Shown here one piece after another: positions 59,511 through 64,000 of a DNA stretch of 64,000 nt. Positions within the stretch are counted from its first letter, which is position 1. Each line of letters starts with the position of its first letter. This DNA is from Paulinella micropora. Its lineage: Eukaryota > Cercozoa > Imbricatea > Euglyphida > Paulinellidae. The translations under genes and the position numbers were made by a program. The notes beneath the pieces were generated by a model. The model saw only the letters and a list, made by a program, of their open reading frames with translations. It searched no databases and was not told the DNA's origin. Location: positions 32,962 to 96,961 of the forward strand of contig WBZZ01002985.1 in NCBI GenBank assembly GCA_019918135.1, read 5' to 3'.

Positions 59511-62500
59511 CTACAGTAAGGGAACGCGGGGAGGGCGGCGGGAGGGGGGAGGGAGGGCGGGGGGCTCGCGCCTGGGAGGGGACGGCGAGAAAAGGAAGGA
59601 GGGCCAGACCCCGCGGAGGAGGCGGGCGCGAAGGAGAAGAAGGCAGGCCCCCAGCCCCAGGCCGGCTGCCACGCCGGCGGCCAGGAACAGGCCAAGCGCG
59701 TGCCGGTGACGGGCTGTGGCGGGCGCGGCCGGCCCCGCTTGGGCCCCGGCCGGCCCCCGGGTGCTGGCCGGCAGGGGCTGGAGCCCCGCCGGGGGGGGCG
59801 GGGTGGGCGGCTCGGCGCCGGCTACCCCGCCCCCGCACGCCTCGGTCACGTTGACGCGGAAGGTGAAGGTTTCTAGCCACAGGACTTCTGATTGCTGCCA
59901 GCACCCCACATAGACGTTGAGCCCCACACACTCGGTCAGGTGCCGTACGCGTACGTCCTCGAGCCAGCCCTTGGTGTTGGCCGTGTTCAGGGGGGGGCAG
60001 GGCAGGGTCCAGGCGGCGCGGGCCAGGACGGCAGGGCCGGGGCCGACGGGGAAGACCTCCGCCCGCTCCCGCCCGGCCCACAGCGCCGTGTTCGGCGGGG
60101 GCGCGGGCCGCAGGAATTCCAGCTGCAGCCGGTAGGACGACGCTTGCTGCAGGGCCCGGCGCCCCTCCGGCCGGGCGGGCTGCACCAGCACGGTCAGCAA
60201 CTGCGCGGTGGGTGCCGGGCAGCCAAAGCCCTGGGCGGGCGTACAGTTGGCTTCGGCCAGGAAGCCGGCGGGCAGCGCGAAGGAGTTGCGCAGGGAAATA
60301 CAGAAACCCAGCGGCGTGGTGACGCTCTGTTGTTGGCCCAGCCCTAGCCAGTCCACCGCGCGGTGGCGCCTGACCGTTAGCCAGCCATAGAAGTCGTCGG
60401 TGGTGCCGGTACGCACTCGGTGGAAGTTGCACACGGTGGCGTACAGGAAGTCGAGTGCTAGTAGCGAAGCCTCCTGCGGCCCCGCCACGACTTGCTGGGA
60501 CGGCAGGCCCGGGGAGCCCAGCACGCCGGCCGACGGGCAGTCACTCTCTGTGTGTTGCAGCGACCTTTCCTCTTGGCTCCAGGACAGGGAACCGTCGGCC
60601 GGGAGCTCGGTCTCCCACGCCAGCACGGCGGGTACCCTGACGGCCACTCGGGCGACTGGCTCGGACAGGCCGGAGGCGGTGTTCCGGGTAGTGCCCAACC
60701 CCGACAGGCTGGTGTCGACAAAGGGCCGGAGGCCCCAGTGGCTCGGCGTGGCAGTCGGCGTGGCGCTCTGGCTGACGCTCGGGTAGCGCTCGGCGTGGCA
60801 GTCGGCGTGGCGCTCTGGCTGACGCCCGGGGTGGCGCTCGGAGTGTTGCTAGGGGTGGAGCCTGGAGTAGCACTGGGCGTGGCGCTCGGGGTGGCGCTCT
60901 GGCTGGCGCTCGGTGTCGCAGTCGGGGTGGAGCTTGGAGTAGCACTGGGCGTGACACTCGGGGTGTTGCTAGGGTGGCGCTCTGGCTGACGCTCGGGGTG
61001 TTGCTAGGGGTGGCGCTTGGAGTAGCACTGGGCGTAGCGCTCTCGCTGATGCTCTGGCTGGTACTGGAGGTAACGCTCGGCGTGGCGCTTCGGGTGGCGC
61101 TCTGGCTGATGCTCGGTGTAGAGCTTGGGGTCGCACTTCGGGTGGCACTCTGGCTGGCGCTCCGGCTGGTACTGGGGGTAACGCTTGGTGTGGCACTTCG
61201 GGTGGCACTTCGGGTGGCACTCCGGCTGATGCTCAGTGTAGTGCTTGGGGTCGCACTTCGGGTGGCACTTCGGGTGGCACTCCGGCTGGTACTGGAGGTA
61301 ACGCTTGGTGTGGCACTTCGGGTGGCGCTCTGGCTGAGGCTCAGTGTGGAGCTCGGGGTTGCACTTCGTGTGGCACTCTGGCTGGCACTCTGGCTAGTGC
61401 TAGAGGTAACGCTCGGCGTGGCGCTCTGGCTGGAACTCGGCGTAGAGCTGGGAGTGGCGCTCTGGCTGGTGCTGGAGGTAACACTCAGCGTGGCGCTCCG
61501 GCTGTTGCTGGAGGTAACACTCGGAGTGGCGCTCTGGCTGACACTCGGCGTGGCAGTCGGCGTGGCGCTCTGGCTGACACTCGGCGTGGCAGTCGGCGTG
61601 GCGCTCTGGCTGACACTCGGCGTGGCAGTCGGCGTGGCGCTCTGGCTGACACTCGGCGTGGCAGTCGGCGTGGCGCTCTGGCTGACACTCGGCGTGGCAG
61701 TCGGCGTGGCGCTCTGGCTGACACTCGGCGTGGCAGTCGGCGTGGCGCTCTGGCTGACACTCGGCGTGGCAGTCGGCGTGGCGCTCTGGCTGACACTCGG
61801 CGTGGCAGTCGGCGTGGCGCTCTGGCTGGTGCTGGAGGTAACACTCGGCGTGGCGCTCTGGCTGACACTCGGCGTGGCAGTCGGCGTGGCGCTCTGGCTG
61901 GTGCTGGAGGTAACACTCAGCGTGGCGCTCCGGCTGACACTCGGCGTGGCAGTCGGCGTGGCGCTCTGGCTGGTGCTGGAGGTAACACTCAGCGTGGCGC
62001 TCCGGCTGACACTCGGCGTGGCAGTCGGCGTGGCGCTCTGGCTGACACTCGGCGTGGCAGTCGGCGTGGCGCTCTGGCTGGTGCTGGAGGTAACACTCGG
62101 AGTGGCGCTTCGGCTGTTGCTGGAGGTAACACTCGGAGTGGCGCTTCGGCTGTTGCTGGAGGTAACACTCGGAGTGGCGCTCTGGCTGACACTCGGCGCG
62201 GCAGTCGGCGTGGCGCTCTGGCTGGTGCTGGAGGTAACACTCGGGGTGGCGCTCTGGCTGGTGCTGGAGGTAACACTCGGCGTGGCGCTCTGGCTGGTGC
62301 TGGAGGTAACACTCAGCGTGGTGCTCCGGCTGACACTCGGCGTGGCAGTCGGCGTGGCGCTCTGGCTGGTGCTGGAGGTAACACTCGGGTGGCGCTCTGG
62401 CTGGTGCTGGAGGTAACACTCAGCGTGGCGCTCCGGCTGACACTCGGCGTGGCAGTCGGCGTGGCGCTCTGGCTGGTGCTGGAGGTAACACTCAGCGTGG

Positions 62501-63382
62501 CGCTCCGGCTGACACTCGGCGTGGCAGTCGGCGTGGCGCTCTGGCTGACACTCGGCGTGGCAGTCGGCGTGGCGCTCTGGCTGGTGCTGGAGGTAACACT
62601 CGGAGTGGCGCTTCGGCTGTTGCTGGAGGTAACACTCGGAGTGGCGCTTCGGCTGTTGCTGGAGGTAACACTCGGAGTGGCGCTCTGGCTGACACTCGGC
62701 GCGGCAGTCGGCGTGGCGCTCTGGCTGGTGCTGGAGGTAACACTCGGGTGGCGCTCTGGCTGGTGCTGGAGGTAACACTCGGCGTGGCGCTCTGGCTGGT
62801 GCTGGAGGTAACACTCAGCGTGGTGCTCCGGCTGACACTCGGCGTGGCAGTCGGCGTGGCGCTCTGGCTGGTGCTGGAGGTAACACTCGGGTGGCGCTCT
62901 GGCTGGTGCTGGAGGTAACACTCAGCGTGGCGCTCCGGCTGACACTCGGCGTGGCAGTCGGCGTGGCGCTCTGGCTGACACTCGGCGTGGCAGTCGGCGT
63001 GGCGCTCTGGCTGGTGCTGGAGGTCACACTCAGCGTGGCGCTCTGGCTGGTGCTGGAGGTAACACTCAGCGTGGCGCTCCGGCTGACACTCGGCGTGGCA
63101 GTCGGCGTGGCGCTCTGGCTGACACTCGGCGTGGCAGTCGGCGTGGCGCTCTGGCTGGTGCTGGAGGTCACACTCAGCGTGGCGCTCCGGCTGACACTCG
63201 GCGTGGCAGTCGGCGTGGCGCTCTGGCTGGTGCTGGAGGTAACACTCGGCGTGGCGCTCTGGCTGGCGCTCTGGCTAGCACTTGGTGTGTTGTTGTTGCC
63301 GTTGTTATTATTGTTGTTGCCGTTGTTGCTACTGTTATTGTTGTTGCCGTTGTTGCTACTGTTATTGTTGTTGCCGTTGTTG

Positions 63383-63418
<36 letters not shown>

Positions 63419-63428
63419 TACTGTTATT

Positions 63429-63461
<33 letters not shown>

Positions 63462-63718
63462 ACCGTTGTTGCCGTGGTTACTACTGTTATTGTTATTGCC
63501 GTTGTTGCTACTGTTGTTGTTAGTGTTGAGGTTGTCGTTATTGCTTGTTCCCCCCCGGGGCTCAGAGCCTGGTTACTCACGTCCAGCCCGTTAGCTAGCG
63601 TGCCGGCGCCAGCGGCTTGCAACAGAAAGCGGCCCGCCCGGCCGCCCGCTATCGGCCTGACCGGCTGTAGGCCTGCCGCCCACGCCAGGAGCAAGCCCAG
63701 GCACGGCAGGAAGAGCAT
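59511..63718 (-). CDS. mucin-like type I membrane protein (frame breaks in the repeats)
   Basis: Starts at ATG 63718 with a signal peptide (MLFLPCLGLLLAWAAG). It then has a Thr-rich tract (TTATTVTTATTATT) and about 70 twelve-residue-type repeats of SATPTATPSVSQ and SATPSVTSSTSQ. A folded ectodomain of ~330 residues with about ten Cys follows (NCTPAQGFGCPAP, ECVGLNVYVGCW), then a Pro-rich stalk, one membrane helix (ALGLFLAAGVAAGLGLGACLLLL) and a short basic tail ending at 59511. The repeats should be heavily O-glycosylated. Breaks occur inside the repeats near 60780, 60970, 62385, 62745 and 62890, where the repeats also switch frame cleanly. Likely virion or infected-cell surface protein. Confidence 0.75.
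60760..63275 (-). repeat. 36-bp coding tandem array encoding Ser/Thr/Pro repeats
   Basis: Plus-strand unit GGCGTGGCAGTCGGCGTGGC plus GCTCTGGCTGACACTC, in two main forms (CTGACACTC versus CTGGTGCTGGAGGTAACACTC). From 61540 to 63250 the same higher-order block order appears more than once (compare about 61830-62400 with 62400-62900), showing block duplication. Confidence 0.9.
63285..63535 (-). repeat. trinucleotide-rich array (GTT/GCC) encoding Thr-rich tract
   Basis: Mixtures of GTTGTTGCC and GTTATTGTT, giving runs of Thr, Ala, Val and Ile on the coding strand. Prone to slippage. Confidence 0.85.
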
Positions 63719-64000
63719 TCTTGCTCCTTGCCTATTGGGGCCGGACGAGAACCATGGCGGGTGGCCTTTTAGCTACACACCAACTTGCTAGCAACCGGTG
63801 GGTTTGAGGTAGGGGCTCCGCGCGCGGGCCACGCCAGGGGGCCCACGGCGGGGAGGGGGGGGCCAAGGGAAGCGAGCGCAAGGCACCGACCTAAGGGAGG
63901 GAGAAATTATACCCCTGGCAGGCGGAGTGGAGCGCCCTGTCGCTCTCTCTGGCCGCGGGGGCCGAGAGGGGCCGAGAGGGGGCCAGGAGGGGGCCAGGAG
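63719..64000. other. upstream region of the mucin-like gene, to the window edge
   Basis: AAATTATACCCC near 63904 is a possible TATA-like element. At the end GGGGCCGAGAGGGGGCCAGG repeats run off the window. No gene. Confidence 0.4.

Noticed and set aside
1-64000. tRNA or rRNA genes
   Set aside because: I saw no cloverleaf with conserved A and B boxes and no rRNA-like segment; a tRNAscan run would be needed to exclude them fully.

Overview
The window is very GC-rich, gene-dense DNA that looks like part of the genome of a large eukaryotic double-stranded DNA virus (Nucleocytoviricota-like), not cellular DNA. Reasons: a herpesvirus/giant-virus-type origin-binding helicase (35487-38782, -) sits next to an archaeo-eukaryotic primase (39263-41380, -). 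There is also a pox/giant-virus-type SNF2-like helicase, several F-box and LRR/F-box paralogues, a RING protein, a Ras/Rab-like GTPase, a PD-(D/E)XK nuclease, and very large secreted or membrane surface proteins. Genes lie on both strands with short gaps, and AATAAA-type poly(A) signals follow several of them. No capsid, polymerase or packaging gene is in the window, so family and host cannot be assigned.

Layout. 1-6.9 kb: end of a RING protein, two G-rich tandem repeat arrays, a long SF2/SNF2-like helicase. 7.4-20 kb: a surface-protein island on the minus strand, with one PKD + DUF285 + EGF chimera followed by three tandem PKD/BspA-like (DUF285) paralogues in near-identical spacer cassettes. 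20.3-25 kb: GTPase, methyltransferase-like protein, unknown 550-aa protein. 25.5-29.6 kb: duplicated F-box genes with a relic of the 550-aa gene between them and a palindrome array after the second. 30-35.4 kb: polytopic membrane protein and small unknowns. 35.5-41.4 kb: replication block (origin-binding helicase, 44-bp iteron-like array, primase). 41.7-46.9 kb: giant glycoprotein-like membrane protein. 47.3-54.7 kb: two LRR/F-box-like paralogues, an internally deleted copy of a third gene, and the intact third gene. 55.4-59.4 kb: SR-rich protein, PD-(D/E)XK nuclease, DUF1152-like protein. 59.5-63.7 kb: mucin-like membrane protein with thousands of bases of SATPT-type repeats.

Many genes are broken into two or more frames. 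Where I could compare reading frames or paralogues, almost all breaks are losses of one or two bases, several of them in G/C runs (GTPase, origin-binding helicase, giant glycoprotein, first F-box gene). This is the pattern expected from undercalled homopolymers in a long-read assembly, so I annotate these as single genes with frame breaks and do not assume they are dead. Exceptions that look biological are an in-frame amber codon in the first F-box gene, a gene copy with a clean ~1.65-kb internal deletion, and gene relics between intact genes.

Functionally the window combines a DNA-replication core with two host-interface sets: secreted or anchored adhesin/mucin-like proteins, and F-box/RING proteins expected to plug into host ubiquitin ligases. 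A possible spliceosomal intron shared by the two LRR genes, together with a virus-encoded SR-rich protein, is the most unusual regulatory feature.
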